NCBI RefSeq assembly: GCF_003182485.1
Contig: NZ_QGTX01000001.1
Location: 124,001-188,000, forward strand
DNA length: 64,000 bases
From: Geodermatophilus normandii
Lineage (GTDB): Bacteria > Actinomycetota > Actinomycetes > Mycobacteriales > Geodermatophilaceae
Direction: 5' to 3'
Positions within the stretch are counted from its first letter, which is position 1. The number at the start of each line of letters is the position of its first letter. The notes under the pieces are model-generated. The model had not been told where the DNA came from. It saw only the letters and a program-made list of their open reading frames with translations, and made no database searches. The position numbers and the translations under genes are program-made. Shown piece after piece: positions 16,088 to 24,152 of the stretch.

Positions 16088-17193
16088 CCGGGCGCACCGT
16101 GCGGTCGATCGCCGTCCTCGGCCCCGGCCGCACGGCGGTCATCGACGACACCGAGCCCGAGCCGGGCCCCGGTCAGGCCTGGGTGAGCACCGAGTGGTCG
16201 GGGATCAGCGCCGGGACGGAGGTCGCCCTCGTCCGGGGCACCGACCCCCAGCACCGGGTGGGTTGGGACCCCGACCTGCGGGCGTTCGGGGTGGGGCCGC
16301 TCGCCGGGTACCCGAAGCGCGGCATCGGCTACATGGAGGTCGGCCGGGTCACCGAGAGCCGCACGGCGGCCCTGGCCGTGGGCTCCCTGGTGGCGATGGC
16401 CTACGGCCACCGCACCGGCACCTGCGCCGATCCGGCGCGGACGACGGTGATCCCGGTGCCCGACGACCTCGACCCGCTGCTGGGCATCTACCTGGCCCAG
16501 ATGGGCCCGATCTGCGTCAACGGCCTGCTGCACGCCGCGGCGGCGCTCGAGGGGCCGCGGGCAGCGGTCGACGCCGGCGTCCGGGACCGGCACGTGCTGG
16601 TCATGGGCGCGGGCGTCATCGGCCTGCTGAGCGCACTCCTGGCGGTCCGGCACGGCGCGGCGTCGGTGTGCGTGGCCGAGCCCTCGGCGCAGCGGCGGGC
16701 GGTCGCCGGGGCCCTCGGCCTCGACGCCGTCGACGACGCCGACGGCAGCGCCTGGCTGACGGTCAAGCAGCGCTGGCGGCACGGCCCCGGGGACGCCGGC
16801 GCCGACGTCGTCCTGCAGTGCCGCGGCCACGACGCCGCGCTCGCCACGGCGCTCCGCTCGCTGCGGCCGCAGGGCGTCGTGGTCGACCTGGGCTTCTACC
16901 AGGACGGGGCCGGGGCCGTCCGGCTCGGCGAGGAGTTCCACCACAACGGACTCGCGGTGGTCTGTGCCCAGATCGGCCGGGTCCCCCGCGGGATGGGCGC
17001 GGACTGGACGCGCTCGGCCCTCGCCGCGGTCACCCTCGACCTGCTGCGGGAGCGGGGCGGGGACGTCCGCACCCACCTGGTCACCACCGTCGTCCCCTTC
17101 GAGGACGGCCCCCGCCTGCTGACCGACCTGGCCGGACGCCGGCTGGCGAGCCCGCCGCTGCAGGCCGTGCTTCGTCTCGGCGGAGCCTCGTGA
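16084..17193 (+). CDS. MDR-superfamily (zinc-type alcohol dehydrogenase-like) oxidoreductase
   Basis: A 369-residue medium-chain dehydrogenase. It has TEWSGISAGTEVALVRG near residue 37, a form seen in BchC-like and threonine-dehydrogenase-like MDR members lacking the classic CGHE zinc site, and the cofactor fold HVLVMGAGVIGLLSALLAV. The C-terminal part PQGVVVDLGFYQDGAGAVRLGEEFHHNGL is typical of this subgroup. It is the third gene of the coupled operon (4-bp overlap). With the Gfo/Idh/MocA partner it may carry out a two-step oxidation/reduction on the sugar handled by the glycosyltransferase; this is inference. Confidence 0.75.
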   Translation: MTGRTVRSIAVLGPGRTAVIDDTEPEPGPGQAWVSTEWSGISAGTEVALVRGTDPQHRVGWDPDLRAFGVGPLAGYPKRGIGYMEVGRVTESRTAALAVGSLVAMAYGHRTGTCADPARTTVIPVPDDLDPLLGIYLAQMGPICVNGLLHAAAALEGPRAAVDAGVRDRHVLVMGAGVIGLLSALLAVRHGAASVCVAEPSAQRRAVAGALGLDAVDDADGSAWLTVKQRWRHGPGDAGADVVLQCRGHDAALATALRSLRPQGVVVDLGFYQDGAGAVRLGEEFHHNGLAVVCAQIGRVPRGMGADWTRSALAAVTLDLLRERGGDVRTHLVTTVVPFEDGPRLLTDLAGRRLASPPLQAVLRLGGAS

Positions 17194-17281
17194 CCGCGTG
17201 CCGCGTGCCGCGTGCCCGCCTGCCGCCGCCGTCCTCCCGTGGTCGACCTGACCGGGTCGCGGCCCGGCGGCCGCCTCCCGC

Positions 17282-17992
17282 TCACGCGTCTGCCGCGGGG
17301 TCCTCTCCGGGGAGCGGCACGGCGTCACGCGGCGGGGCGGCCGGCAGGTCGCTGCCGGTCAGGTGGTCGGCGTCGTTGAAGGAGACCAGCGTCCACTCGG
17401 GCCCGCCGTCGGAGGAGGGCCGGTGCCGCCAGTGCGTGAGGCTGGTGTTCGCCGGCGCGCAGTCCACCCGGTTCCCGCTGGCGCCCAGGCCGAAGGCCAG
17501 CGCGAACGACGCCTCCACGACCCCGGCGTGGCAGACGGCGACCACCGTCTCGTCCCGGTGCCGGGCGACGAGACGGGACAGGGCGCCACACGCACGGGCC
17601 AGGAAGGTCGCCCAGCTCTCGCCGCCCGGGGAGAACTCCCGGTAGGGGTCCCGCGTCCCCGGCGTCGCCTCGCCCCCGCGGTACCGGGCCCGCCACTGCT
17701 CCACGGTGAGCCCGTCGGCCTCTCCGGGTCGCAGCTCCTGCAGACCGTCGTCGCGCAGCACCGGCATGCCCAGCGCCCGTGCGACGTACTCGGCGGTCTG
17801 CAGCGCCCGCGGGAGGTCGCTGGAGACCAGCCGGTCGGCCGGCACCGGTCGGTCCCGCAGCCGCTGCTCCAGCAGCCGGGCCTGCTCCCGCCCCCGGGCG
17901 GTCAGGCCGGCGTCGCCGTGCATCCCGCCGATCACCGGCTCGACGTTCGCCACGGCCTCGCCGTGCCGCACCAGGTAGAGCTCCGTCGCCAC
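17282..17992 (-). CDS. Histidine phosphatase family protein
   Basis: A 236-residue protein of the phosphoglycerate mutase-like family. It begins ATELYLVRHGEAVANVEPVIGG with the catalytic RHG (His10), then ARGREQARLLEQRLRDRP and SSDLPRALQTAEYVA, and closes with the second catalytic His in VVAVCHAGVVEASFALAFG. The start GTG 17992 has a strong GGAGGAGG ribosome site. Such enzymes remove phosphate from small metabolites or proteins. The longer upstream extension of the frame is non-coding. It lies downstream of the phosphoribosyltransferase gene on the same strand, with a 74-bp gap. Confidence 0.85.
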   Translation of the reverse strand: MATELYLVRHGEAVANVEPVIGGMHGDAGLTARGREQARLLEQRLRDRPVPADRLVSSDLPRALQTAEYVARALGMPVLRDDGLQELRPGEADGLTVEQWRARYRGGEATPGTRDPYREFSPGGESWATFLARACGALSRLVARHRDETVVAVCHAGVVEASFALAFGLGASGNRVDCAPANTSLTHWRHRPSSDGGPEWTLVSFNDADHLTGSDLPAAPPRDAVPLPGEDPAADA

Positions 17993-18066
17993 CAGGCCTC
18001 CTCCGGGAGCCCGCGGCTCCGTCGCCACTGCGTGTCCCACCGCGCGCTGCCACGGAGCCGCCGACC

Positions 18067-18807
18067 TCAGCCGCCCTTGCGGCGGGCGAGGACCAGACCG
18101 GCCACCTCCGCCGCGCCGGCCCCGAGCAGCACCCGCGCCATCTCCCGGAGCGAGAAGCCCTCCGAGTACACGTCGTCGAAGACGAGGATCCGCCGTCCGG
18201 CGACCCGCGCGGGCTCCGGCACCGACAGCGCGGCGCGCAACTCGCCCTCGGCGATCCTCCGGCGCTCCTCCGGGCTGATGCCGAGGAACCGTCCGGTGGG
18301 TCCGGACTTGGCGATGAGGCCCGGCGCGAACGGCCACGCGGGTCCGTCGCACCGGGCCGCCTCGACGATCACCTGCAGGTAGTCCCACAGCCGGTGCGCC
18401 CGGGGACCGACGTAGATGGCGCCGGTGGTGATCAGGTCGTAGCCGGCCAGTTCCTCGCGGTTGTCCTCCAGGAAGCCGACGAGGATGCGCCCCAGGACCT
18501 CGCCCAGGTCGCGCTCCTCCCCGTACTTGAACCGGTAGACGGCGCTCCACATCTCCTCCGCCCGGCCGGACACGGTGTACAGGCGGGAGAAGTAGCGGTC
18601 GTCGAGGCCGCACACCGTGTTGGAGCACGAGCCGCGCTCGTCGACGGCCTGACCGCAGACGGTGCAGGTCGGCCCGTCGGGTGCCGCGCCGCCGAGGACG
18701 GCGCACGGGAAGCAGAGCGCCGGCGTCCCCGTCGTCCGGTAGACGCACGCGGCGCAGGCGCCGAACCCCGCCGGTGCCGGGTCGAGCGGCTCCAGGTCGA
18801 TGGGCAT
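18067..18807 (-). CDS. ComF-like phosphoribosyltransferase with cysteine-rich N-terminus
   Basis: A 246-residue protein. The N-terminal ~65 residues contain several Cys pairs (CAAC, CFPC, CTVC and a CSNTVC segment) suggesting two zinc ribbons, as in ComF/amidophosphoribosyltransferase-like proteins. The C-terminal domain has the PRPP loop RRILVFDDVYSEGFSLREMA, whose DD pair binds PRPP. The substrate is unknown; such proteins are often tied to competence or nucleotide salvage. ATG 18807 is favoured over GTG 18813 because GGGAGAGG sits at correct spacing for the ATG. Confidence 0.75.
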   Translation of the reverse strand: MPIDLEPLDPAPAGFGACAACVYRTTGTPALCFPCAVLGGAAPDGPTCTVCGQAVDERGSCSNTVCGLDDRYFSRLYTVSGRAEEMWSAVYRFKYGEERDLGEVLGRILVGFLEDNREELAGYDLITTGAIYVGPRAHRLWDYLQVIVEAARCDGPAWPFAPGLIAKSGPTGRFLGISPEERRRIAEGELRAALSVPEPARVAGRRILVFDDVYSEGFSLREMARVLLGAGAAEVAGLVLARRKGG

Positions 18808-19073
18808 CGTCACCTCTCCCGGATCTCCGACACCGCGCGGTGGAGCAGGCGGACTCTAGGGCAGGCCCCGGGCCACGCGCAGCTCCGGACGACGTCGGAC
18901 CCGCGGGACACCGAGCGCGTACCGGTGGACGCGACCGATCGCCGGCGAGTGGGCCGAACGCCGCACCCGGGTCCGGGAGACGCAGGCAGGAAGCCCTGCG
19001 GGGTCTGGGCAGGGCGAGCAGCTCATCTCGTGACTCCGCGGGCGAGAGCCGGGGCCGCGACCGTGCGCCACGT
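18808..19073. other. Intergenic region, no gene seen
   Basis: About 266 bp between two minus-strand genes. No frame shows convincing codon use with a start, and I find no strong hairpin. It presumably holds the promoter of the phosphoribosyltransferase and the 3' end of the glycerophosphodiesterase transcript. Confidence 0.3.
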
Positions 19074-19892
19074 CTACCCACGGATCCCGAGGGTGGTGAC
19101 CGGTGGCCCACCGGCGTCTCTCCCGACGCCCCGGATCCCGCTGAGGACCGGGGAGGTGCGGGGCCGCGCGAACCCGACCGGGTCGTCGGTACAGACCATG
19201 TCGACGCCCAGCCGGGCCATCAGCCGGGCCTCGTCGGGGTCGTTCACGACCCCGACGGAGACCAGCAGACCGAGCCCGCGTACCCGGTGCACGACGTCAC
19301 GGTCCCAACGGACGTGGACCGGGTGGAGGTGGACGTCGGTCAGCCCGCGGTCCCTGGCGCGCCGGGCGGCGACGTCGGGATCCACGTGGGGCGCGACGAT
19401 CAGCGCTCCGGACACCGAGCCGCATCCGGCGATCGAGGCGGCGGTGACCAGGTCGAACGACGTGGTGGTGACCCGGTCGGCGCCGGGGCGGTGCACCCGG
19501 CGGGCGTGGAGCAGGCCGGCGAGGAGCCTGGCCGTGCGGGCGGCGGCGGCTCCTCCCGCCTCGGGCTTGACCTCGGTGACGACGACGGCGTGCCGGCGGG
19601 CGGCGAGGTCGAGGGCCTCGGTGAGGGTGGGGACGCACTCGCCGTTCGGGAGCCGGAGTCGGCGGAGCGCCGCGAACGGGGTCAGGTCCACGACCGGACC
19701 GGTTCCCGGCCCCAGCCCGAGGACCCGGCTCAGGTCCGGGTCGTGCGCCAGGACGAGGACGCCGTCGCTGGTGGCCCGGACGTCGACCTCCACACCGTCG
19801 GCACCTGCCTCCAGTGCGACGCGGATCGCCTGCAACGTGTTCTCGGCGTGCTGTGGGCAGCTCGGGGTGCCGCGGTGACCGACGATGCGCAT
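19074..19892 (-). CDS. Glycerophosphodiester phosphodiesterase
   Basis: A 272-residue protein with the GDPD TIM barrel. Catalytic and metal residues are visible as GHRG (His6/Arg7), AENT (Glu17), GVEVDVRATSDG (Glu35/Asp37) and VLAHD (His50). The enzyme splits deacylated phospholipids into sn-glycerol-3-phosphate and an alcohol. There is no signal peptide, so it is cytoplasmic. The ATG start is at 19892. Length fits the compact bacterial family. It is a single gene, flanked by non-coding DNA on both sides. Confidence 0.88.
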   Translation of the reverse strand: MRIVGHRGTPSCPQHAENTLQAIRVALEAGADGVEVDVRATSDGVLVLAHDPDLSRVLGLGPGTGPVVDLTPFAALRRLRLPNGECVPTLTEALDLAARRHAVVVTEVKPEAGGAAAARTARLLAGLLHARRVHRPGADRVTTTSFDLVTAASIAGCGSVSGALIVAPHVDPDVAARRARDRGLTDVHLHPVHVRWDRDVVHRVRGLGLLVSVGVVNDPDEARLMARLGVDMVCTDDPVGFARPRTSPVLSGIRGVGRDAGGPPVTTLGIRG

Positions 19893-20222
19893 GCCCGGGA
19901 CGCTGGTCGACGCTCACTGCCGTCCCGTGACGCGGACACGTGGCGTCGATGGCGCACGCGTGAACCCACCGGTGAGGGGTGTATGCCGGTGCACGCGCTG
20001 GTCCACGCACCGTCCGAGTGCCACGGGCGCAGTGCCCGTCGTGACACCGGAACCCGTCCGACGAGTGCGCGGACAACGGATGCCCGGGCACGCCGGCGCC
20101 GCGAGGACCCTCGACGGCTCCTCGGGTCCCGTCCACGACCACCTGGACGCGGGACCGACCGACGCGGCCGCGCTGACCTCGCACCACGATCGTGCGGACC
20201 ACACCTGACCGCGGCTGACGAC
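19893..20222. other. Intergenic region upstream of glycerophosphodiesterase, no gene seen
   Basis: About 330 bp. Frames on either strand have uneven third-position GC and no ribosome site, so none is called. No integrase, repeat or att-like duplication of the tRNA 3' end is present. Confidence 0.3.
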
Positions 20223-20265
20223 CGACGAGGGCCTGACCTGCGAACCGCAGGTCAGGCCCTCGTCG
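20223..20265 (-). terminator. 19-bp perfect hairpin terminator of tRNA-Ala
   Basis: Arms at 20223-20241 and 20247-20265 are perfectly complementary (starting CGACGAGGGCCTGACCTGC) around a 5-nt loop GAACC. It begins 6 nt after the tRNA 3' end. No T tract follows, as is usual for high-GC actinobacterial terminators. Confidence 0.8.
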
Positions 20266-20270
20266 ACGGG

Positions 20271-20343
20271 TGGAGCTGAGGGGACTCGAACCCCTGACCC
20301 CCACACTGCCAGTGTGGTGCGCTACCAGCTGCGCCACAGCCCC
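20271..20343 (-). tRNA. tRNA-Ala (anticodon GGC)
   Basis: Read on the minus strand, the acceptor stem GGGGCTG pairs with CAGCTCC. The D arm contains GCGCAGCTGGTAGCGC, the anticodon stem CACAC/GTGTG encloses the loop CTGGCAG with anticodon GGC, and the T arm is AGGGGTTCGAGTCCCCT. The mature 73-nt body ends with discriminator A; CCA is not encoded (CCC follows). GGC reads GCC, the dominant Ala codon here. A possible -10 box TATCGT (20381-20386, minus strand) lies about 40 nt upstream. Confidence 0.95.
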
Positions 20344-20437
20344 GTTCCCGGCCCGCCCGGTCTCGCTCGGGCCAGGGAGAACGATACCTCCTCCGGGGAC
20401 CGGCCTCGCGGTGGGGGGTCGGTGCGCGCGTCGGGCC

Positions 20438-21379
20438 TCAGACCTCGACGCCGCGCTCGGCCAGCCACGGCACCGGGTCGACCTTCCGCCCGTTCATGCC
20501 GCCCCGGTGGACCTCGAAGTGCAGGTGCGGCCCGGTCGACTGGCCGCGGTTGCCCAGCAGCGCGATCGTCTCGCCGGCCTCCACGAACTGGCCCGGCTCG
20601 ACGAGGATCTCGTTCATGTGGCCGTAGACGGTGACGTCGCCGTTGTCGTGGAGGACGTAGACCGCCAGGCCGAAGCCGCTCGCCGCACCCGCCCGGACGA
20701 CGACGCCGTCCATGGCCGCGTACTCCGGCGTCCCGATCGGCGCGGCGAGGTCGATGCCGTAGTGGAAGGTGCCCCAGCGCGAGCCGAAGCCGCTGGTGAA
20801 GCGCGCGCCGCTGACCGGCAGCACCGCCTCGGGCCGGGCCGCCTCGGCCGCGGCCTCCGCGGCGGCGGCCTCGGCCGCGGCGCGCTCGGCGCGGCTGGCG
20901 GCGACCTCCTGCAGGCGGGCCTGCGCCTCGGCCTCGGTGATCGAGGCCATCGGCAGGACCTCCTCGGACACGTCGTCGGTGGCCAGCTCCATCTGCGCGC
21001 CGAGGACCGAGGCCGGCTCGGCCGCCGCGTCAGTCGAGCCCGGGACGCCGAGGACGCCGGCGCCGACGGCACCGGCCACGAGCGCGGCGAGGAGCAGGTG
21101 CGGACGGCGGTCCCGCAGGCCGCGGCGGCGCGCGGGGGCGGCCTCGACCACGGGCGCCTCGGCCGGCGGGAGCTCCGGCAGGACCGTGGTGGCCGGGGAC
21201 GCGACGGCGTCGTCGGCGGCCGGGCGCGGCACGGGCACGACCGGCGGGAAGCCACGCAGGGACGACACGGGCCGGCCGGCGGGACGCCGGTGCGCGCCGG
21301 GCCGGGGGGCCGGCACCGCCCCGCCGGAGTCGCTGGCGGGGCGGGTCAGGAGACCCGCGGTCGTCCGGGAACTGGCCAC
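20438..21379 (-). CDS. Membrane-anchored M23-family peptidoglycan endopeptidase
   Basis: A 313-residue protein. A cytoplasmic ~85-residue N-terminus ends at one membrane span (HLLLAALVAGAVGAGVLGV), followed by an Ala/Glu-rich, probably coiled-coil stretch at ~150-190. The LytM domain is at the C-terminus, with the metal ligands in HYGIDLAAP and the catalytic HLHFEVHRGG. M23 enzymes cut peptidoglycan cross-links outside the cell. The first metal-site His and Asp are present, so activity is expected. The upstream leader has OmpR-type direct repeats and a hairpin (listed separately). Confidence 0.88.
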   Translation of the reverse strand: MASSRTTAGLLTRPASDSGGAVPAPRPGAHRRPAGRPVSSLRGFPPVVPVPRPAADDAVASPATTVLPELPPAEAPVVEAAPARRRGLRDRRPHLLLAALVAGAVGAGVLGVPGSTDAAAEPASVLGAQMELATDDVSEEVLPMASITEAEAQARLQEVAASRAERAAAEAAAAEAAAEAARPEAVLPVSGARFTSGFGSRWGTFHYGIDLAAPIGTPEYAAMDGVVVRAGAASGFGLAVYVLHDNGDVTVYGHMNEILVEPGQFVEAGETIALLGNRGQSTGPHLHFEVHRGGMNGRKVDPVPWLAERGVEV

Positions 21380-21447
21380 AGCACGTACCCCGCTCGTGGG
21401 AAGCGGCCCAGGCGGGCCCGATCAGGTTGGAACGATCCAAACACACC

Positions 21448-21463
21448 GTGACGTAGTCGTGAC
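21448..21463 (-). promoter_or_regulatory. MtrA-like direct repeat upstream of M23 peptidase
   Basis: On the minus strand the site reads GTCAC-N6-GTCAC, two identical half-sites with an 11-bp period, 70-85 bp upstream of the peptidase start. MtrA of mycobacteria and related actinobacteria recognises GTCAC-like direct repeats in front of cell-wall hydrolase genes. The match is by eye and the consensus is short. Confidence 0.4.
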
Positions 21464-21470
21464 CCTTCGT

Positions 21471-21497
21471 ACGGCGTGTCCGGGGATGACACGCCGT
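21471..21497. repeat. 10-bp perfect inverted repeat in the M23/mannitol dehydrogenase intergenic region
   Basis: ACGGCGTGTC (21471-21480) and GACACGCCGT (21488-21497) flank a 7-nt loop. It sits in the 443-bp divergent gap (21380-21822) between the M23 peptidase and the polyol operon. It could be an operator or a hairpin in the peptidase leader. I looked for a ydaO (c-di-AMP) riboswitch here and did not find its conserved segments. The rest of the gap holds no gene. Confidence 0.45.
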
Positions 21498-21822
21498 GTG
21501 CGCAGCGTCACGTGAGGCTGGTGGGTTTACCGGCCCCTCTCTCCGGACACATCCCGTGATCCGGCGTGGAACAGCCCGCGCCGTCCCGTTGCGCACCGGA
21601 CCGGCGGCTCCTCCGCCGACCCGGTGCCCGCGCGCCCTCGCGGTCGGCACCCGACACGCAGCGCACAGGACCACGCCGACCCGTCGGGCCGCCCCTGCGG
21701 GTGTCCCCGCGGGGCAGGCGTGGTCCCATGATCGTTCCCTGCGCGACCCGCGGCGCCCGCCACCGGCGGAGCGACCGGCCGCCCGGTGGCACCGACCCTG
21801 GACAGGAAGGACCGATGCCTCG

Positions 21823-23376
21823 ATGGCACAGCCCGAGCGTTTCCTGCGGCACCTCAAGCGGACCGGCACCCTCGTCCCGACGACGGCCGAGCCGGTCGCC
21901 CGTGTCCGGCCGCTGACCAGCGCGACGCTCGAGCAGCACGGGGCCCGGCTCACCGTCCCCACCTACGACCGCGCGGCCCTGACGCCCGCCGTCGTCCACC
22001 TGAGCGTCGGCGGCTTCTCCCGCGCCCACCAGCTCATCTACTTCGACGAGGTCGCGCAGCGGCGGATCTCCACCGGGTGGGGCGTCGTCGGCGTCGGCCT
22101 GCGGGCCCGGACGCTGCAGGAGGCCCTCGCCCCGCAGGACAACCTCTACACCGTCGTGGAGCGCAGCCCCGACGGCGAGCGCGCCCGGGTGGTCGGCGTC
22201 CTCACCGACTACCTGTTCGCCCCCGATGCTCCCGGCGCCGTGCTCGACCGGCTCGCCGACCCGCGCACCCGCGTGGTGACCATGACGATCACCGACGCCG
22301 GCTACCTGCTCGACCCCGCCACCCGGGAGTTCACCCCCGACGACGACGTCCGCCACGACCTCGCCTGCCCCGGGTCCCCGCGCACCGTCTTCGGGTTCCT
22401 CGTCGAGGCCCTCGACCGCCGCCGGCGGGCCGGTGCGGCGCCGTTCACCGTCGTCTCCTGCGACAACCTGCACCGCAACGGCGAGGCCACCCGCGCCGCC
22501 GTCGTCGGGTTCGCGGCGCTGCGCGACGAGGTCCTCGCGCGCTGGATCACCGACCGGGTCGCCTTCCCGAGCAGCATGGTCGACCGGATCACCCCGCAGA
22601 CCACGCCCGAGGAGCGCGCCGCGGTCGCCCTGCGGCACCGTGTCGACGACCGCTGGCCGGTCATCACCGAGCCGTTCTCGCAGTGGGTCATCGAGGACAC
22701 CTTCTGCAACGGCCGCCCCCCGCTGGACGACGTCGGCGTCCGGTTCGTCCGGGACGTCACCGCCCACGAGCTGATGAAGACCCGGCTGCTCAACGCCAGC
22801 CACTCGGCGCTGGGCTACCTGGGCACGCTGGCCGGCCACGAGCGCATCGACGTCCTCATGGGCGACCCGCTGTTCGCCGACTACGTCACCCGGCTGATGG
22901 ACGACGAGGTCACCGCGCTCATCCCCGTACCCGAGGGCATCGACCTCGACGAGTACAAGGCCACGCTCCTGCAGCGCTTCGCCAACCCGGCCATCGCCGA
23001 CCGGCTGTCCCGGCTGTGCCGCCGCGGGTCGACCAAGCTGCCGCACCACCTGCTGCCCTCGCTGCGCCAGGCGCTGGCGGAGGGGCGTCCCCACGCGCTG
23101 CTGACCCTGGCCCTGGCCGGCTGGATCGCCTACCTGCAGCGGGTCGACGGCGACGGCAGGCCGGTGCCCGTGGAGGACGAGCGCGGCCCGTACCTGCAGG
23201 CCCTGGCCCTCGCCGGCGGCACCGACCCCCGGCCGCTGCTGGCCGAGGAGTCGGTGTTCGGCGACCTGGGGTCCGTCCCGGGCTTCGCCGACGAGCTCTC
23301 CGGCGTGCTGCGCCGCCTCGACCGCGAGGGCGTCCGGGCCACCGTCGCCGCCGCCGTGCTGGCGAGCGCCCGGTGA
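21823..23376 (+). CDS. Mannitol dehydrogenase-family (polyol/polyol-phosphate) oxidoreductase
   Basis: A 517-residue long-chain dehydrogenase. The NAD-binding part shows VVHLSVGGFSRAHQLIYFDEV and the catalytic Lys signature is in ELMKTRLLNASHSALGYLG (~residues 310-328). Family members interconvert ketoses and polyols or their phosphates. It is the first of four coupled genes with a HAD phosphatase, a CDP-glycerol phosphotransferase-like enzyme and a nucleotidyltransferase, so its product is probably a polyol phosphate destined for activation. ATG 21823 is used; a nearby ATG at 21815 is out of frame. Confidence 0.85.
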   Translation: MAQPERFLRHLKRTGTLVPTTAEPVARVRPLTSATLEQHGARLTVPTYDRAALTPAVVHLSVGGFSRAHQLIYFDEVAQRRISTGWGVVGVGLRARTLQEALAPQDNLYTVVERSPDGERARVVGVLTDYLFAPDAPGAVLDRLADPRTRVVTMTITDAGYLLDPATREFTPDDDVRHDLACPGSPRTVFGFLVEALDRRRRAGAAPFTVVSCDNLHRNGEATRAAVVGFAALRDEVLARWITDRVAFPSSMVDRITPQTTPEERAAVALRHRVDDRWPVITEPFSQWVIEDTFCNGRPPLDDVGVRFVRDVTAHELMKTRLLNASHSALGYLGTLAGHERIDVLMGDPLFADYVTRLMDDEVTALIPVPEGIDLDEYKATLLQRFANPAIADRLSRLCRRGSTKLPHHLLPSLRQALAEGRPHALLTLALAGWIAYLQRVDGDGRPVPVEDERGPYLQALALAGGTDPRPLLAEESVFGDLGSVPGFADELSGVLRRLDREGVRATVAAAVLASAR

Positions 23377-24152
23377 CCACCTCCCCTCCCCGCGGCGCTG
23401 CCGCGGCGCTGCCGCGCGACGTCGTCACCGGCCTCACGCACCTGCTCTGCGACGCCGACGGCAACCTCTTCCCCTCCGAGGAGCCGGCCTTCGTCGCCTC
23501 GGCCGCGGTGACCAACCGCTTCCTCGCCGAGCTCGGCGACCCCCGCCGGTTCACCCCGGAGGAGCTGCGCCTGGCCACCACCGGCATGAACTTCCGGACG
23601 ACGGCGCGGCGGCTGGCCACCGAGGCCGGCCGCCCGGAGGTCGACGTCGAGCCGTGGGTGGCCGAGGAGAAGCGGGCGGTCACCGCCCACCTCGGCGGGC
23701 ACCTGCGCCCGCACGAGCCGACCACCGCGGCCCTGACCGCGCTGTCGGCGCACCTGCGCCTGGCCGCGGTGAGCTCCAGCGCGCTGGGGCGGCTGGCGGC
23801 CTGCTTCACCGCCACCGGCCTCGACGGGCTCATCCCGCCGGACCGGCGCTTCAGCGCCGAGGACTCCCTGCCGGTGCCCACCAGCAAGCCCGACCCGGCG
23901 GTCTACCTCTTCGCCTGCGAGAGTCTGGGTACCGCCCCGGCGGCGGGCCTGGCCGTGGAGGACTCCGTCCCCGGGGCACTCTCGGCGGTCCGGGCGGGTT
24001 GTCCCACCGTGGGCAACCTCCTGTTCGTCCAGCCGGGCGAGCGCGCCGAGCGGGAGACCGCGCTGCGCGAGGCCGGGGTGCTCACGGTCGTCTCGTCCTG
24101 GCAGGAGCTCGCCGACCTGGTCCTGCCCGTCCTGACCGGAGGTGGTCGATGA
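23373..24152 (+). CDS. HAD-superfamily hydrolase (beta-phosphoglucomutase-like)
   Basis: A 259-residue HAD protein. Motif I is LLCDADGNLFPSEEP; here the nucleophile Asp is followed by Ala-Asp. Motif II is AAVSSSALGRL, motif III Lys lies in TSKPDPAVYLF, and motif IV is LAVEDSVPGALSAVRAGC. A cap domain sits between I and II. These enzymes remove or move phosphate on sugar phosphates. The GTG start overlaps the dehydrogenase stop by 4 bp, and the stop overlaps the next ATG, so translation is coupled. A polyol-phosphate substrate is inferred from context. Confidence 0.82.
   Translation: MTTSPPRGAAAALPRDVVTGLTHLLCDADGNLFPSEEPAFVASAAVTNRFLAELGDPRRFTPEELRLATTGMNFRTTARRLATEAGRPEVDVEPWVAEEKRAVTAHLGGHLRPHEPTTAALTALSAHLRLAAVSSSALGRLAACFTATGLDGLIPPDRRFSAEDSLPVPTSKPDPAVYLFACESLGTAPAAGLAVEDSVPGALSAVRAGCPTVGNLLFVQPGERAERETALREAGVLTVVSSWQELADLVLPVLTGGGR

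Noticed and set aside
20268-20345. Integration site (attB) at tRNA-Ala
   Set aside because: No integrase gene, no duplicated tRNA end and no composition change lie next to it.
21380-21822. ydaO (c-di-AMP) riboswitch before the M23 peptidase
   Set aside because: Such riboswitches often precede actinobacterial wall hydrolases, but the conserved ydaO segments are not found here.
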